A stretch of DNA of 48,316 bases, from assembly GCA_015661155.1 (NCBI GenBank), contig JACVQK010000020.1, positions 1-48,316 on the forward strand, given 5' to 3'. The position numbers and the translations under genes are program-made. A model generated the notes under the pieces. It ran no database searches. It was given only the letters and a program-made list of their open reading frames with translations, and was not told where the DNA came from. Origin of the DNA: Dehalococcoidia bacterium. Lineage in GTDB: Bacteria; Chloroflexota; Dehalococcoidia; Lucifugimonadales; UBA2985. Shown here in pieces: positions 48,185 to 48,316 of this stretch; position 1 is the stretch's first letter, and the number at the start of each line of letters is the position of its first letter.

Positions 48185-48316
48185 ATGGAATTCATGGCTA
48201 CGTTCCGCATTCTGATGTGGGGGGCCATGGCGGTTGCGGTGGGTGTAATGGCCCTCCTCGGCTGGCTCGTGGCGCGGAGCGGTCTGCGCCCGCTGCGCGA
48301 GGTGGTCTCCACCATA
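48161..48316 (+). CDS. heavy-metal-type (CusS-like) sensor histidine kinase fragment, runs off the right edge
   Basis: VALDITPHMEFMATFRILMWGAMAVAVGVMALLGWLVARSGLRPLREVVSTI resembles TM2/HAMP start of CusS-type kinases. Confidence 0.55.

Noticed and set aside
1-48316. tRNA/rRNA genes
   Set aside because: No cloverleaf or rRNA-like segments recognised by eye; a tRNAscan/Infernal run would be needed to exclude them.

Overview
GC-rich window, probably from Chloroflexota (taxonomy is inference from gene content, not tested). It is densely coding. Minus-strand biosynthetic genes at the left (leuC, leuA, ilvC) are followed by a fused CaiB/BaiF CoA-transferase and an orphan SBP_bac_5 protein. A nitrogen-oxide cluster covers about 10.8-27.4 kb: GATase, GIY-YIG/DUF123, DUF2249, NnrS-like, a PAS/GAF/BTAD regulator, a small ORF, a diheme cytochrome c, narGHJI, two narK-type MFS genes flanking a tiny membrane protein, and hemerythrin. 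Then come metF, TSUP (frameshifted), hemW (broken), ychF, a Ser/Thr kinase with PQQ repeats, holA, an anion transporter, an oppD-like ATPase, hflX, dapL, dapF, purD, nfo, a zincin, purS, DUF3105 (apparently frameshifted) and purC. The most striking non-genic signal is a family of intergenic, MITE-like, hairpin-rich elements. Complete copies are about 146-219 bp, have TAGCAGGSTGNTGAAAA terminal inverted repeats and TA at the borders, and repeatedly supply the stop codon of the neighbouring gene. Other candidates are a truncated Mrr-like nuclease between 26-bp direct repeats of the ilvC 3' end, SARP-style 11-bp-phased TGTAAGT repeats in front of the nar operon, and a likely chimeric junction at the right edge. 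No tools were run; all family names come from reading motifs by eye.
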